Below, one piece after another: positions 1 to 11,088 of a stretch of DNA of 64,000 nt. Made by a program: the position numbers and the translations under genes. The first letter of the stretch is position 1. Every line of letters begins with the position of its first letter. Source of the stretch: Roseomonas sp. (GTDB taxonomy: Bacteria; Pseudomonadota; Alphaproteobacteria; Acetobacterales; Acetobacteraceae); assembly GCA_020249505.1 (NCBI GenBank), contig JADCFN010000062.1, forward strand, positions 1-64,000. Reading direction: 5' to 3'. Under the pieces are notes generated by a model. The model did no database searches. It had not been told where the DNA came from and saw only the letters and a list, made by a program, of their open reading frames with translations.

Positions 1-48
1 CAGCCTTAAAGTCAGAAGAAAAAAAGCCGCCATGAACACAGATTATCT

Positions 49-83
49 GGGCTCATTACTACTCAGAACTCAGCAGTGAGCCC
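49..83. other. Hairpin upstream of thrC
   Basis: A 7-bp perfect inverted repeat (GGGCTCA / TGAGCCC, 49-55 and 77-83) lies about 70 bases before the threonine synthase gene. It is followed by only a short T stretch, so it is a weak terminator for a gene left of the window or a leader structure. A 15-codon open frame (32-79) runs through it, but nothing shows that it is translated. Confidence 0.25.
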
Positions 84-155
84 TTCAAGCGATTACCCTG
101 ATGGCCCCACCCCCGCCCCTCGCGCTTTCGCGCCGCACGCTTTATGTCTCCCGCC

Positions 156-1553
156 ATGGAGTATATCTCAACACGCGGGCAGGCGCCGGCCCGGGATTTT
201 GAAGGCGTATTGCTGGCTGGCCTCGCGGAAGATGGCGGGCTTTTCGTGCCGCGCCATTGGCCGGAGCTTTCGCCCGCCGAATGGCGCGCCATGCGTGGGC
301 TTTCCTATCCGGAACTCGCGGCGCGCATCATCGGGTTGTTTGCCGGGGCTGGCCTGCCGCTCAATAAGCTGTGCCAGGAAGCCTATGCCGGCTTTGGCCA
401 TCCCGCCATTGTGCCGCTGGTGCAGTTGGATCAGAGGTCTTTCGCGCTGGAATTGTTCCATGGCCCGACGCTCGCCTTCAAGGATATGGCGCTGCAATTA
501 CTGGGACCGCTCTTTGACCATGTGCTGACCAAGCGCGGCGAACGCGTCACGATTGTCGGCGCGACCTCGGGCGACACGGGCTCCGCTGCCATTGAAGCCT
601 GCCGGGATCGCGCGGCGGTTGATATTGTCATCCTCCATCCTGAAGGCCGCACCAGCGAAGTGCAGCGCCGGCAAATGACCAGCGTGCTGGCGCCAAATGT
701 CAGCAATATCGCGATCAAGGGCGATTTCGATGCCTGTCAGGATTTGGTCAAGGCCATGTTTAATGACGCGCCGTTTCGTCAGGAAATGCGGCTTTCGGCG
801 GTGAATTCGATCAATTGGGCGCGGATTGCGGCGCAAATCCCCTATTATGTCGCGGCGGCGCTCGCGCTTGGCGCGCCCGACCGGCCTGTTGCCTTCAGCG
901 TGCCCACCGGTAACTTCGGCAATGTGCTGGCCGCCTGGGCCGCTATGCGCATGGGCCTGCCGGTGGCGAAGCTGATCGTGGGATCGAACCGCAATGACAT
1001 CCTGGCGCGCTTCCTCGCGGCCAATGACATGACCGCGCGGCCCGTCGAGCCATCCCTGTCACCTTCCATGGATATTCAGGTTTCCTCCAATTTCGAACGC
1101 CTATTGTTTGAATTGCAGGGGCGCGACGGCGCCGCGACGGCGGAGGCCATGCGCCGCTTCCGCACCGAAGGCCGCATGCCCATCGCGGATGCCGCCTGTC
1201 GGGAGGCTACCAAGCTTTTCGCAGGCTTCACCCTGGATGATGCCGGGACGCTCGCCGAAATCCGGTATTTGCATCAGGCGGCGGGGTATTTGGCTGACCC
1301 GCATACCGCGGTTGGCACCGCCGCCGCCCGCGCCCTGGCGCCGGAAGACCCTGGCATTCCCGTGGTGGTGGCCGCCACCGCGCATCCGGCGAAATTCCCC
1401 GATGCGGTGGAACGCGCGACGGGGCTTCGCCCCCCTCTGCCCGCGCGGCTTGCCGACCTATATGATCGGGAAGAACGCTTCGCCGTCTTGGCCGATGACC
1501 TCGGCGCGGTGGAAGCCGCAGTTCGTGCCCATGCCCGTCGTAATGCAGCTTGA
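156..1553 (+). CDS. thrC: Threonine synthase
   Basis: Pyridoxal-phosphate enzyme converting O-phospho-L-homoserine to L-threonine, the last step of threonine synthesis in the cytoplasm. The family N-terminus (MEYISTRGQAPARDF) begins at this ATG; an in-frame ATG 12 bases upstream (144) is possible, but family members start like this one. The PLP lysine lies in TLAFKDMALQ (about residue 109), and the phosphate-binding loop GATSGDTGSAA follows about 35 residues later. The length of 465 residues fits the bacterial long-form enzyme. The M16 peptidase gene follows within 20 bases, so the two are probably co-transcribed. Family assignment is firm; only the exact start is uncertain. Confidence 0.95.
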   Translation: MEYISTRGQAPARDFEGVLLAGLAEDGGLFVPRHWPELSPAEWRAMRGLSYPELAARIIGLFAGAGLPLNKLCQEAYAGFGHPAIVPLVQLDQRSFALELFHGPTLAFKDMALQLLGPLFDHVLTKRGERVTIVGATSGDTGSAAIEACRDRAAVDIVILHPEGRTSEVQRRQMTSVLAPNVSNIAIKGDFDACQDLVKAMFNDAPFRQEMRLSAVNSINWARIAAQIPYYVAAALALGAPDRPVAFSVPTGNFGNVLAAWAAMRMGLPVAKLIVGSNRNDILARFLAANDMTARPVEPSLSPSMDIQVSSNFERLLFELQGRDGAATAEAMRRFRTEGRMPIADAACREATKLFAGFTLDDAGTLAEIRYLHQAAGYLADPHTAVGTAAARALAPEDPGIPVVVAATAHPAKFPDAVERATGLRPPLPARLADLYDREERFAVLADDLGAVEAAVRAHARRNAA

Positions 1554-1569
1554 AAAGATAAACGCACCC

Positions 1570-2835
1570 ATGACCGAAGCCGTCCGCGTTACCCGCCTTG
1601 CCAATGGCCTGACCGTTGTTTCCGAAAACATGCCGCGCGTGGAAACCGTTTCCTTCGGCGCTTATGTCTCGGTTGGCACGCGGCATGAAACGCCGGAAGA
1701 CAATGGTGTTTCCCATTTCCTGGAACACATGGCCTTCAAAGGCACGGCGCGGCGCGATGCGGCGGCGATTGCGCGGGAGATTGAAAATGTCGGTGGGCAT
1801 CTGAATGCCTATACCGCCCGCGAACAGACCGCCTATTACGCCAAGGTACTGAAAGAAGACACGGCACTCGCCGTTGATATCATCGGCGATATCCTGACCC
1901 ATTCAACCTTTGAGCCTGAGGAAGTGGAACGCGAACGCGGCGTGATTTTGCAGGAAATTGGTCAGGCGAATGATACGCCGGATGATATCGTGTTTGATCA
2001 TTTCCAATCCACGGCCTTTCCGGATCAGCCCATGGGCCGGCCCGTGCTGGGCACGGAGGGGTCAATCAAAGCCATGACGCGCGACGCGCTCAGGGGCTAT
2101 ATGGGCCGCCATTACGGGCCTTCATCCATGGTGGTCGCTGGCGCTGGCGCGCTGGATCATGACATGCTGCTTGACCTGGTCGGCAAGCATTTCGCTGATC
2201 TGCCCAAGGTGGATATCGCAACGCCGGAAGCGGCGCGCTATGCCGGCGGCGAATTCCGCGAAGACCGCGATTTGGACCAGGTGCATATCGTGCTGGGCTT
2301 TCCTTCCGCCCCCTATCGCGACCCGATGCATTGGCCAACACAGGTGCTGGGCACGCTGCTGGGTGGTGGCATGTCATCGCGGCTGTTTCAGGAAATTCGT
2401 GAAAAGCGCGGCTTGGTTTATTCCATCTATGCCTTTGCCTCACCCTTCAAGGATGGCGGGTTGTTCCAGATTTACGCGGGCACCGGTGAGAAGGAAGCAG
2501 CGGAATTGATGCCCGTGACGCTTGAGGAATTGATCAAGGTGCAGCGCGACGTGACCGAGGATGAATTGGCCCGCGCCAAGGCGCAGCTGCGCGCTTCCTT
2601 GCTGATGTCTTTGGAATCCACCGGCAGTCGTTGCGAACAGCTTGCGCGGCAATTGCAGGTGCATGGCCGCGTGATCCCGATTGAGGAAACCAAGCAGCGC
2701 ATAGCCTCCGTCACCGTGGAGCAGGTGCAGCAGGCCGCCGCCCAGGCTTTCCGCCAGCGCCCGACCTTGGCCGTGATGGGACCATCCGCGCAGGTGCCGG
2801 CCCTTGGCACGATCATGGAGCGTTTGGCAGCATGA
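1570..2835 (+). CDS. M16 family zinc peptidase (mitochondrial processing peptidase-like)
   Basis: Insulinase/pitrilysin-type metallopeptidase of 421 residues. The inverted zinc motif HFLEH is at residues 49-53, followed by the glutamate-rich helix EVERERGVILQEI that supplies the third ligand. The C-terminal M16 half contains the usual GGGMSSRLFQEIREKRGL region. This is the single-chain alphaproteobacterial type related to the mitochondrial processing peptidase beta subunit; its physiological substrate is not known from sequence. ATG 1570 is chosen; an in-frame ATG at 1543 would overlap thrC. The stop overlaps the start of the next gene (ATGA), which indicates translational coupling with the TldD/PmbA gene. 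Confidence 0.92.
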   Translation: MTEAVRVTRLANGLTVVSENMPRVETVSFGAYVSVGTRHETPEDNGVSHFLEHMAFKGTARRDAAAIAREIENVGGHLNAYTAREQTAYYAKVLKEDTALAVDIIGDILTHSTFEPEEVERERGVILQEIGQANDTPDDIVFDHFQSTAFPDQPMGRPVLGTEGSIKAMTRDALRGYMGRHYGPSSMVVAGAGALDHDMLLDLVGKHFADLPKVDIATPEAARYAGGEFREDRDLDQVHIVLGFPSAPYRDPMHWPTQVLGTLLGGGMSSRLFQEIREKRGLVYSIYAFASPFKDGGLFQIYAGTGEKEAAELMPVTLEELIKVQRDVTEDELARAKAQLRASLLMSLESTGSRCEQLARQLQVHGRVIPIEETKQRIASVTVEQVQQAAAQAFRQRPTLAVMGPSAQVPALGTIMERLAA

Positions 2836-4157
2836 ACCGGCTGGATGCGCTTGCTGATCTGATCAAGGCCGCCCGCGCGGCGGGGGCGGATGCGGCGGAT
2901 GCGTTGCTGGTTGCCTCAACCTCGCTTTCCGTGGATCGGCGCCTGGGGGCGATTGAAAAGCTGGAGCGTTCGGAAAGTCTTGATCTTGGCTTGCGGGTCT
3001 TTATCGGCAAGCGCCAGGCGATTGTCGCTTCCACGGAACCGGACCCAAGGGGCTTTGCCGCTTTGGCGGACCGCGCCGTCGCGATGGCCCGCGTAGTGCC
3101 GGAAGACCCCTTCGCCGGCCTGCCGGAAGCGGTCGCCATTCCAGCCCGCGCGCTGGATTTGGAAGACCCAACCGAGCCCACCGCCGAAGCTTTGCTGGCC
3201 CGAGCCGCGCTGGCGGAAGAAGCCGCCCTTGCGGTGAAGGGCATCACCAATAGTGAAGGGGCGGGCGCCGGCTGGGGCCGGACCGAAATTGCCCTGGTTT
3301 CGTCCAATGGTTTCGCCGGGCACTATGCCCGCACATCGCATGGCATTTCCGCCACCGCCGTCGCCGGCGAAGGCACGGGGATGGAGCGGGATTATGATTA
3401 CTGGCAATCGGTCTATCTGGCTGATCTGCCGGACCCAGCCTTGGTCGGGCGCGTCGCGGCAGAAAAGGCGGTGCGCCGCTTGAACCCGGTGCGGCCCAAA
3501 ACCGCGCGCATTCCGGTGGTGCTCGATCCCCGCGTTTCGGGTTCCATGCTTGGGCATTTGGTCGGTGCCATCAATGGCGCGGCGGTGGCGCGGGGCACGT
3601 CCTTCCTGAAGGATGCCATGGGCCAGCAAATCCTGCCCAAGGGTCTGACGGTGCATGATGACCCAACGCGCAAGCGCGGTCTGCGTTCCCGCCCCTTTGA
3701 TGGGGAAGGCATGCCCGGTGAGGCCCGCGCCATTGTGCAGGATGGCGTCCTGACCAGCTGGATCATGGATTGGCGGAGCGCGCGGCAATTGGGCCTGGCT
3801 TCCACCGGCCATGCCAGCCGCGGCACCGGTGGCCCGCCAGGCCCGGCGCCGAGCAATCTGTGGCTTTCCCCCGGCACGCTGAGCCCTGAGGCGCTGATGG
3901 CCGATATCAAGGAAGGGCTCTACGTCACGGAATTGATCGGTATGGGCGTGAATGGCGTGACGGGCGATTACAGCCGTGGCGCGGCGGGCTTCATGATCCG
4001 TGATGGCGTACTGGCGGAAGCAGTGAGTGAAATCACGGTGGCCGGGAACCTGAAGCAGATGTTCCTGAATCTGACCGCCGCCAATGATCTGGTGTTCCGG
4101 CGCGGGACGGATTGCCCGACCCTTCGGATTGAAGGGCTGACCCTGGCTGGGGCGTGA
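2832..4157 (+). CDS. TldD/PmbA family metallopeptidase
   Basis: A 441-residue member of the TldD/PmbA (modulator of DNA gyrase) family. In the E. coli TldD-TldE pair one subunit carries the HExxxH zinc motif. I see no such motif here, so this is the PmbA/TldE-like partner. The C-terminal GMGVNGVTGDYSRGAAGFMI segment is typical of PmbA. The family degrades or matures peptides such as microcin precursors and acts on antitoxin CcdA. The gene overlaps the M16 peptidase stop by four bases, so two proteolysis-related genes are coupled. No tldD partner gene is visible in the window. Confidence 0.9.
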   Translation: MNRLDALADLIKAARAAGADAADALLVASTSLSVDRRLGAIEKLERSESLDLGLRVFIGKRQAIVASTEPDPRGFAALADRAVAMARVVPEDPFAGLPEAVAIPARALDLEDPTEPTAEALLARAALAEEAALAVKGITNSEGAGAGWGRTEIALVSSNGFAGHYARTSHGISATAVAGEGTGMERDYDYWQSVYLADLPDPALVGRVAAEKAVRRLNPVRPKTARIPVVLDPRVSGSMLGHLVGAINGAAVARGTSFLKDAMGQQILPKGLTVHDDPTRKRGLRSRPFDGEGMPGEARAIVQDGVLTSWIMDWRSARQLGLASTGHASRGTGGPPGPAPSNLWLSPGTLSPEALMADIKEGLYVTELIGMGVNGVTGDYSRGAAGFMIRDGVLAEAVSEITVAGNLKQMFLNLTAANDLVFRRGTDCPTLRIEGLTLAGA

Positions 4158-4283
4158 GTGTTTTCAAGCCAAGTGGCTTCATTTGGTGGTTCGGAAAATG
4201 CGATCAAACAGGGGTTTGGCGCGCCCCCGCTTGCGCCGGACCCGGCGCTTGGGTTACGCAGTTGTTGCAAAGGGGCGCCCGGC

Positions 4284-5756
4284 ATGGATCGGCCATTGGT
4301 TGAAACTCCCATCGCTGAATTGATGGCCGCGGCACGGCAGCTTCGCCGCGCTTCGGTGCTGGTGGTGGGCGATGCCATGCTGGATCGCTATGTTTATGGC
4401 AGGGCGCAGCGGATCAGCCCGGAAGCGCCCGTGCCGGTGCTGACCGTGGAACGCGAAATCGCCATGCCGGGCGGGGCGGGCAATGTGGTGCGCAACCTGA
4501 CCGCGCTTGGCGCGGCGGTGGCCTTTGTTTCCGTGGTGGGCGATGACCAGGCCGGCAGTGACCTGACCGGCTTGATCGGTGGCCAGCAAGGCGTTGAGCC
4601 CTGGCTGCTGGTCCAGGGTGGCCGCGCCACCACGACAAAGACACGCTTCCTGGCCAATGGGCAGCACATGCTGCGCGCGGATCATGAGGAAGTGGCGCCC
4701 ATCCAGCAGCGCCTCGCGGATAGGCTGGTGCGGATTGCCGGCGACGCGGCGGCTGCCACCACCGTGATGGTGCTGTCCGATTACAGCAAGGGCGTGCTGG
4801 CGGGCGATACGGCGGCGCGGCTGATCCAAGTGGCGCGTACTGCCGGGCGGCGCGTGGTGGTGGACCCTAAGGGGCGCGATTATGGCCGTTATGCCGGGGC
4901 TGATTTGGTGACGCCGAACCGTGCGGAATTGGCGGAAGCGACTGGCCTGCCGGTGGACACCGAAGAAAACATTATCGCTGCCCTCCGCGCGCTGCGCGAT
5001 GCGCATGGCTTTGGCGCCGTGCTGGTAACGCGCAGCGAAGATGGTATGACGCTTTTGGAAGGCGACAAGCTGCATCATTTCCCAGCGGAAGCGGCCGAGG
5101 TGCAGGATGTGTCTGGCGCGGGCGATACGGTGGTTGCCACCATTGCCGCCGGGCTGGGTGCGAAGCTGCCGCTGGCGGTTGCCGTGCGGCTCGCCAATAT
5201 CGCGGCCGGCATTGCGGTGGCCAAGGTTGGCACGGCAGTCACGCGGGAAGAGGAAATTCTGGAAGCACTCGGCCCCGAACGCGGCGCGCTGCGGAAGGTG
5301 ATGTCTCGTTCCGCCGCGCTTGAGCAGGTGGAGCGCTGGCGCCGGCGCGGCTGGCGTGTTGGTTTCACCAATGGCTGCTTTGATCTTTTGCATCCCGGCC
5401 ATGTGCATTTGCTGGAACAATCGCGGTCCTGGTGTGACCGCCTGGTGGTGGGCCTGAACAGTGATGACAGTGTGAAGCGCCTGAAAGGCCCGGCGCGGCC
5501 CATCCAGAATGAAGCGGCGCGGGCGGCCGTTTTGGCTTCCTTGGCAACCGTTGATTGCGTCACGGTGTTTGATGAGGAAACGCCGCTGGAATTAATCCGG
5601 CTGTTTCAGCCCGAAGTGCTGGTGAAGGGCGCCGATTACACGGTGGAAACCGTGGTGGGGGCGGAGATTGTGCAGGGCTATGGCGGGCAGGTGCGCCTGG
5701 CCGAATTGCTGCCCGGCAATAGTACCACCGCGACTGTAGCCCGGATGAAGGGCTGA
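4284..5756 (+). CDS. hldE: Bifunctional D-glycero-beta-D-manno-heptose-7-phosphate kinase / heptose-1-phosphate adenylyltransferase
   Basis: Makes ADP-heptose for the inner core of lipopolysaccharide. The N-terminal ribokinase-like domain (about residues 1-320) has GGAGNVVRNL near the substrate site and the catalytic DVSGAGDTV loop. The C-terminal nucleotidyltransferase domain (about 350-490) starts with FTNGCFDLLHPGHVHLL, containing the HxGH-type signature. At 490 residues it is the full-length fused enzyme, close to E. coli HldE. The frame stays open upstream to 4158, but that 126-base extension does not look like family sequence, so ATG 4284 is preferred. No other heptose or LPS core genes are adjacent. 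Confidence 0.94.
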   Translation: MDRPLVETPIAELMAAARQLRRASVLVVGDAMLDRYVYGRAQRISPEAPVPVLTVEREIAMPGGAGNVVRNLTALGAAVAFVSVVGDDQAGSDLTGLIGGQQGVEPWLLVQGGRATTTKTRFLANGQHMLRADHEEVAPIQQRLADRLVRIAGDAAAATTVMVLSDYSKGVLAGDTAARLIQVARTAGRRVVVDPKGRDYGRYAGADLVTPNRAELAEATGLPVDTEENIIAALRALRDAHGFGAVLVTRSEDGMTLLEGDKLHHFPAEAAEVQDVSGAGDTVVATIAAGLGAKLPLAVAVRLANIAAGIAVAKVGTAVTREEEILEALGPERGALRKVMSRSAALEQVERWRRRGWRVGFTNGCFDLLHPGHVHLLEQSRSWCDRLVVGLNSDDSVKRLKGPARPIQNEAARAAVLASLATVDCVTVFDEETPLELIRLFQPEVLVKGADYTVETVVGAEIVQGYGGQVRLAELLPGNSTTATVARMKG

Positions 5757-5762
5757 AAAAAC

Positions 5763-6233
5763 CTATTCCAGCTTGAGCGCGGCATTCACTTCCCGCGCTG
5801 AGTCCGGGTCTTGTAGGGCGGCCAGGCGGCCGGCGGCCAGCACGGCGAAGCGGTGCAACAGAGCGCGACGGCGCGGCGGCGAGAGCCGCATGAGCGGTGC
5901 ATCACGTACCACGGCCACTTCCAGCCGATCCGTCACCAGCAGTCCGACATCTTCGGGCAGGATTTCCCGCGGGAAATCCGTATCCACGGCAAAATAGAGC
6001 TGGTCGCACCAGTCGCGATATTCCTGCCATTTCTCGTCCGCGAGGAAATCCTCGGCGGTGGATTTCACTTCAATGGCGATGAAGCTGCCATCCTCGGTTA
6101 GCGCGATGATATCGGGCCGGCGACTATCTGGCAGCGGCATTTGCGCGACCGGCGCCCAACCCGCCAGGGCGCAGTGGCGCATGGCGGCGCGCACGATGCG
6201 ATTCGCCCGAAGGGCGGCGGTGATCTTGTCCAT
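5763..6233 (-). CDS. mmcB: MmcB family DNA repair protein
   Basis: A 156-residue protein of the MmcB (DUF1052) family, known in Caulobacter as an SOS-associated DNA repair protein. The sequence shows a PD-(D/E)xK-like core: RPDIIAL, then FIAIEVKSTAEDF, with the pattern D...ExK expected of this nuclease fold. The DKWQEYRDWCDQLYFAV-like region that follows is typical of the family (here EKWQEYRDWCDQLYFAV). ATG 6233 is chosen; an in-frame upstream start at 6269 would add 12 residues. The gene converges on hldE with only six bases between the stops. Its catalytic activity is inferred from the fold, not shown. Confidence 0.85.
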   Translation of the reverse strand: MDKITAALRANRIVRAAMRHCALAGWAPVAQMPLPDSRRPDIIALTEDGSFIAIEVKSTAEDFLADEKWQEYRDWCDQLYFAVDTDFPREILPEDVGLLVTDRLEVAVVRDAPLMRLSPPRRRALLHRFAVLAAGRLAALQDPDSAREVNAALKLE

Positions 6234-6429
6234 GGGGGAAGCTTTCCGTCTGGTTGCGGGCGGCGTCAAGCAAAAGATAGGGGTGGGATGCCCCCGGCGG
6301 CCGCTCGGTCAGAATCCTTAAAACCATGCTGGCGCAAAGCTCAACCTTCAATTAAAGACGCGCCTTCGCCCCGGTTTTGGGGGTAGGTCAGGGGTATTGA
6401 CCCCGGCAGAGCATTGAAGAGCGAAAGAT

Positions 6430-9400
6430 ATGGGACTGCCCGAAGCGCAAGGTCTTTATGATCCCCGGAACGAGCATGACGCCTGCGGCGTTGGCTTCAT
6501 TGCGGATATCAAGGGCCGAAAGTCGAATGATATCATCCGCCAAGGCCTGCAAATCCTGGTCAATCTGGACCATCGCGGGGCCGTCGGTGCTGACCCGCTG
6601 ATGGGCGATGGCGCGGGCTGCCTGATCCAAATGCCCGATAAGCTGCTGCGCCACTGGGCCGAAAGCCAGGGCAAGAACCTGCCGGCGCCGGGCCGCTATG
6701 CCGTTGCCATGTGCTTCCTGCCGCAGGATGAGGCTTCCCGCGCGGTCGCGATCCAAAGCATTGAAGGCTATGTCGCTGCCGAACGGCAAACCCTGGTTGG
6801 CTGGCGCGATGTGCCGACCACTTTGGATGGCCTCGGCAAGGCGGTGATCGCCAGCATGCCGGTGATCCGCCAGGCGATCATTGGCGCCAGTGACAGCATC
6901 AAGGACCAGGACGCGTTTGAGCGTAAGATCCTGACCATCCGCAAGCAGGCGCTGAACAAGTTCCGCGAATTGGCCACCGCCAAGGGGCTGCCGGCGAGTA
7001 CCGATCTTTACATGCCGTCTTTTTCGACCCGCACCGTGGTTTACAAGGGGTTGCTGCTCGCGGGGCAGGTCGGCAGCTTCTATGATGATCTGCGCAATCC
7101 GCTGACGGAAAGCGCGCTGGCCCTGGTGCATCAGCGCTTTTCGACCAATACCTTCCCTTCCTGGAAGCTGGCGCATCCTTATCGCTTCCTGGCGCATAAT
7201 GGCGAAATCAATACCGTGCGCGGCAATGTGAATTGGATGTATGCGCGGCGCGGGTCCATGTCTTCCCCTTTGTTGGGGCCGGATTTGGACAAGATGTGGC
7301 CGCTGATCCCGCATGGCCAATCGGATACCGCCTGCATAGACAATGCCTTGGAAATCCTGGTGGCGGGTGGCTATTCGCTTTCGCATGCCATGATGATGCT
7401 GATCCCGGAAGCCTGGGCGGGTAATCCGCTGATGGATGCGGATCGGCGCGCCTTCTATGAATATCACGCGGCGCTGATGGAACCCTGGGATGGGCCGGCG
7501 GCGATTGCCTTCACCGATGGCCGCCAGATTGGCGCGACGCTGGACCGCAACGGGCTACGCCCCGCGCGTTACATCATCACCAATGACGACAAGGTGGTGC
7601 TGGCATCCGAAGTGGGTGTGCTGCCGATTCCGGAAGAGAGCATCCGCCACAAATGGCGCCTGCAACCGGGCCGCATGCTGCTGATTGATCTGGATGCCGG
7701 GCGCATCATTGATGATGCCGAAATCAAACAGAAGCTCGCCAGCGAACACCCCTATGCCGAATGGCTGAAGAATACGCAGTTCAAGCTGGAAGAATTGCCT
7801 GGCGTGCCGGCGGAAATGCCGATGGAGCGCACACAGGATGCCAAGGGCTTGCTGCGCGATCAGCAGGCGTTTGGCTATACGCAGGAAGACCTCAATTTCT
7901 TCCTGGAACCCATGGGGCGTGAGGGCGATGATCCGGTCGGTTCCATGGGGACCGATACGCCGCTGGCGGTGCTGTCCAATAAATCCAAGCTGCTGTTCCA
8001 TTACTTCAAGCAGAATTTCGCGCAGGTCACCAATCCGCCGATTGACCCGATCCGCGAGGAATTGGTGATGTCGCTGGTTTCCATGATTGGGCCGCGGCCC
8101 AATCTGCTTGGGCGGCAGGCCGGGCATCATTACCGCCTGGAAGTGGCGCAACCGATCCTGACCAATGAGGATCTGGCGAAGATCCGCGGCATCAAGGCGC
8201 TGGCCGGCGATGCGTTCCGCACCCAGACTCTGGACGCCACCTGGCCCGCCAAGGATGGCGCGGATGGGTTGGCGCCGGCCTTGGAGAAATTGTGTTCCGC
8301 CGCGACGGAAGCGGTGCTGGCGGGCCATAACATTCTGGTGCTGTCTGACCGCGCGGTATCCGCTGAGCGTATTGCCATTCCGTCATTGCTCGCGACAGCG
8401 GCGGTGCATCATCATCTGATCCGCCAGGGTCTGCGGACTTCCACCGGGCTTGTGGTGGAAACGGGCGAAGCGCGGCAGGTGCATCATTTCTGCGTGCTGG
8501 CCGGCTATGGCGCGGAAGCGGTGAACCCCTATCTCGCTTTCGAAACGCTGGAGCAAATCCGCCAGCGCGTGGATATGAAGCTGAAGCCTTATGAGGTGCA
8601 GAAGAACTTCATCAAGGCTGTTGGCAAGGGCGTGATGAAGGTGATGTCCAAGATGGGCATCAGCACCTATCAATCCTATTGCGGCGCGCAAATCTTCGAT
8701 GCGGTTGGGCTTTCGACCAGCTTTGTGGAGAAATACTTCACCGGCACCGCGACCACCATTGAAGGCGCGGGCATTGCCGAAATTGCGGCGGAAGCCGTGC
8801 AGCGCCATCAGGCGGCCTTTGGCGATAACCCGATCTATCGCGATTTATTGGATGTGGGCGGTGATTACGCGCTGCGCTTGCGTGGTGAAGATCATGCCTG
8901 GACGTCCGAGAGCGTTTCCAACCTGCAACACGCCGTGCGCGGCAATTCAGCTGATCGTTACAAGGATTTCGCGAAGACCATCAATGACCAAAGCCGCCGC
9001 TTGCTGACTATTCGTGGCCTGATGGAATTCAAATTCGCCGAACAAGCGATCCCGCTTGAGGAAGTTGAACCGGCGAGTGAGATCGTGAAGCGCTTCGCCA
9101 CGGGTGCGATGAGCTTCGGTTCCATCAGCCGTGAAGCGCATACCACGCTCGCGATTGCCATGAACCGCATCGGCGGGCGTTCCAATACCGGCGAGGGTGG
9201 TGAGGAAGCGGATCGCTTCACGCCCATGGCGAATGGCGATTCCATGCGCTCCGCCATCAAGCAGGTGGCATCTGGGCGCTTTGGCGTGACGGCAGAATAT
9301 CTGGTCAATGCCGATGATATCCAGATCAAGATGGCGCAAGGGGCGAAGCCTGGTGAAGGTGGGCAGCTTCCGGGCCATAAGGTGGATAAGAACATCGCCC

Positions 9401-11067
9401 GCGTGCGGCATTCCACGCCCGGCGTTGGCCTGATTTCTCCGCCGCCGCATCACGATATTTATTCGATCGAGGATTTGGCGCAGCTCATTCACGACCTGAA
9501 AAACGTGAACAAGCGCGCGCGCATTTCTGTGAAGCTCGTCTCAGAAGTGGGGGTTGGCACCGTGGCCGCCGGCGTTTCCAAGGCGCGGGCGGATCATGTG
9601 ACGATTTCGGGCTATGAGGGTGGCACGGGGGCTTCGCCCTTGACGTCACTTACGCATGCGGGTTCGCCCTGGGAGATTGGGCTGGCTGAAACGCAGCAGA
9701 CGCTGGTGCTGAATGGACTGCGTGGGCGCATTGCCGTGCAGGTGGATGGTGGTTTGCGCACCGGGCGCGATGTCGTGATTGGCGCGTTATTGGGGGCGGA
9801 TGAATTCGGCTTCGCCACCGCGCCTTTGATTGCGGCTGGCTGCATCATGATGCGCAAATGCCATCTGAACACCTGCCCGGTTGGCATCGCAACGCAAGAC
9901 CCGGTGCTGCGCGCGCGCTTCACCGGCATGCCGGAACATGTGATCAATTACTTCTTCTTCGTTGCGGAAGAAATGCGCGAATTGATGGCGCAGCTTGGCT
10001 TCCGTACGGTGAATGAAATGGTGGGCCGCGTGGATCGGCTGAACATGCGCCCCGCGATTGATCATTGGAAGGCGAAGGGCGTTGATCTTTCCCGCATTCT
10101 CTATCAGCCGAAGCTGGTGGAAGGGGCGGCGATCCATCAATGCGAGACCCAGGATCACGGCTTGGATCACATCCTGGATGTTGATCTGATCGCGGCCAGC
10201 AAGGATGCGCTGGAAAAGCAGCAGCCGGTGCGGATTGAACGCAGCATCAGCAACCTCAATCGCACCACGGGGGCGATGCTGTCCGGTGAGGTAGCGCTGC
10301 GTTATGGCCATGCGGGCTTACCCGAAGATACCATCAGCATTGCCTTCAAAGGCACGGCGGGCGGCAGCTTTGGCGCTTTCCTGGCGCGCGGGGTGTCATT
10401 GGAATTGACCGGCGATGCCAATGATTACGTGGGTAAGGGGCTATCCGGTGGTCGCATTGCGGTGAAGCCTCCCGCTGGTGTGAACCGCGATCCTTCGGCC
10501 AATATCATTGTTGGGAATACCGTTCTGTATGGGGCGATTGCGGGTGAGGCCTATTTCGAAGGTGTCGCCGGTGAGCGTTTTGCCGTGCGCAATTCCGGCG
10601 CGGTGACCGTGGCTGAAGGCTGCGGCGATCATGGCTGCGAATACATGACCGGCGGCGTGGTGGTGGTGCTGGGTGCCACGGGGCGGAATTTCGCTGCCGG
10701 CATGTCGGGCGGCATTGCCTATGTTTACGACATCAACGGCAATTTCCGCGATATGTGCAACACCAGCATCGTGGACCTTGAAGCGATCGGCCCAGCTGAC
10801 GCCAGCGAAGACGGACGGCCAAAGCAGCGCGCGCCATCCGCTTTCGACAATGGCATGGGCGATATGCTGCGCTTCGATGCCGAGCGTCTCCGCATTCTGG
10901 TGGAGCGGCATTTGCTGATGACCGGCAGCGCGCGCGCCCGCGCACTTCTGGAAGATTGGGATGCGGCGCTGCCGCGCTTCGTGAAGGTGATGCCGCGGGA
11001 TTACCGCCGCGCCTTGCTCGACCTGAAGGCCGAGCAAGCGGGTGGTCACGCGGTTGCGGCCGAATAA
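6430..11067 (+). CDS. gltB: Glutamate synthase large subunit (first copy)
   Basis: Alpha subunit of NADPH-dependent glutamate synthase, which uses glutamine and 2-oxoglutarate to make two glutamates. The N-terminal Ntn amidotransferase nucleophile is Cys19 (EHDACGVGF) after a short propeptide, and the following [16 protein letters not shown] block is canonical. The central and FMN-binding synthase domains include [30 protein letters not shown] and EGGTGASP. The 3Fe-4S cluster cysteines are in [12 protein letters not shown]. The C-terminal beta-helix (GXGXG) domain follows. The length of 1545 residues is normal. gltD follows 21 bases downstream. A small hairpin (GGGGT-ATTG-ACCCC, 6391-6404) lies just before the start. 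Confidence 0.97.
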   Translation: MGLPEAQGLYDPRNEHDACGVGFIADIKGRKSNDIIRQGLQILVNLDHRGAVGADPLMGDGAGCLIQMPDKLLRHWAESQGKNLPAPGRYAVAMCFLPQDEASRAVAIQSIEGYVAAERQTLVGWRDVPTTLDGLGKAVIASMPVIRQAIIGASDSIKDQDAFERKILTIRKQALNKFRELATAKGLPASTDLYMPSFSTRTVVYKGLLLAGQVGSFYDDLRNPLTESALALVHQRFSTNTFPSWKLAHPYRFLAHNGEINTVRGNVNWMYARRGSMSSPLLGPDLDKMWPLIPHGQSDTACIDNALEILVAGGYSLSHAMMMLIPEAWAGNPLMDADRRAFYEYHAALMEPWDGPAAIAFTDGRQIGATLDRNGLRPARYIITNDDKVVLASEVGVLPIPEESIRHKWRLQPGRMLLIDLDAGRIIDDAEIKQKLASEHPYAEWLKNTQFKLEELPGVPAEMPMERTQDAKGLLRDQQAFGYTQEDLNFFLEPMGREGDDPVGSMGTDTPLAVLSNKSKLLFHYFKQNFAQVTNPPIDPIREELVMSLVSMIGPRPNLLGRQAGHHYRLEVAQPILTNEDLAKIRGIKALAGDAFRTQTLDATWPAKDGADGLAPALEKLCSAATEAVLAGHNILVLSDRAVSAERIAIPSLLATAAVHHHLIRQGLRTSTGLVVETGEARQVHHFCVLAGYGAEAVNPYLAFETLEQIRQRVDMKLKPYEVQKNFIKAVGKGVMKVMSKMGISTYQSYCGAQIFDAVGLSTSFVEKYFTGTATTIEGAGIAEIAAEAVQRHQAAFGDNPIYRDLLDVGGDYALRLRGEDHAWTSESVSNLQHAVRGNSADRYKDFAKTINDQSRRLLTIRGLMEFKFAEQAIPLEEVEPASEIVKRFATGAMSFGSISREAHTTLAIAMNRIGGRSNTGEGGEEADRFTPMANGDSMRSAIKQVASGRFGVTAEYLVNADDIQIKMAQGAKPGEGGQLPGHKVDKNIARVRHSTPGVGLISPPPHHDIYSIEDLAQLIHDLKNVNKRARISVKLVSEVGVGTVAAGVSKARADHVTISGYEGGTGASPLTSLTHAGSPWEIGLAETQQTLVLNGLRGRIAVQVDGGLRTGRDVVIGALLGADEFGFATAPLIAAGCIMMRKCHLNTCPVGIATQDPVLRARFTGMPEHVINYFFFVAEEMRELMAQLGFRTVNEMVGRVDRLNMRPAIDHWKAKGVDLSRILYQPKLVEGAAIHQCETQDHGLDHILDVDLIAASKDALEKQQPVRIERSISNLNRTTGAMLSGEVALRYGHAGLPEDTISIAFKGTAGGSFGAFLARGVSLELTGDANDYVGKGLSGGRIAVKPPAGVNRDPSANIIVGNTVLYGAIAGEAYFEGVAGERFAVRNSGAVTVAEGCGDHGCEYMTGGVVVVLGATGRNFAAGMSGGIAYVYDINGNFRDMCNTSIVDLEAIGPADASEDGRPKQRAPSAFDNGMGDMLRFDAERLRILVERHLLMTGSARARALLEDWDAALPRFVKVMPRDYRRALLDLKAEQAGGHAVAAE

Positions 11068-11088
11068 GCCGCAGGGGAGAATAGCGTT

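Noticed and set aside
6391-6404. Hairpin before gltB as a riboswitch
   Set aside because: A single 5-bp stem. Known glutamine riboswitches have a different, larger fold and are mainly cyanobacterial.
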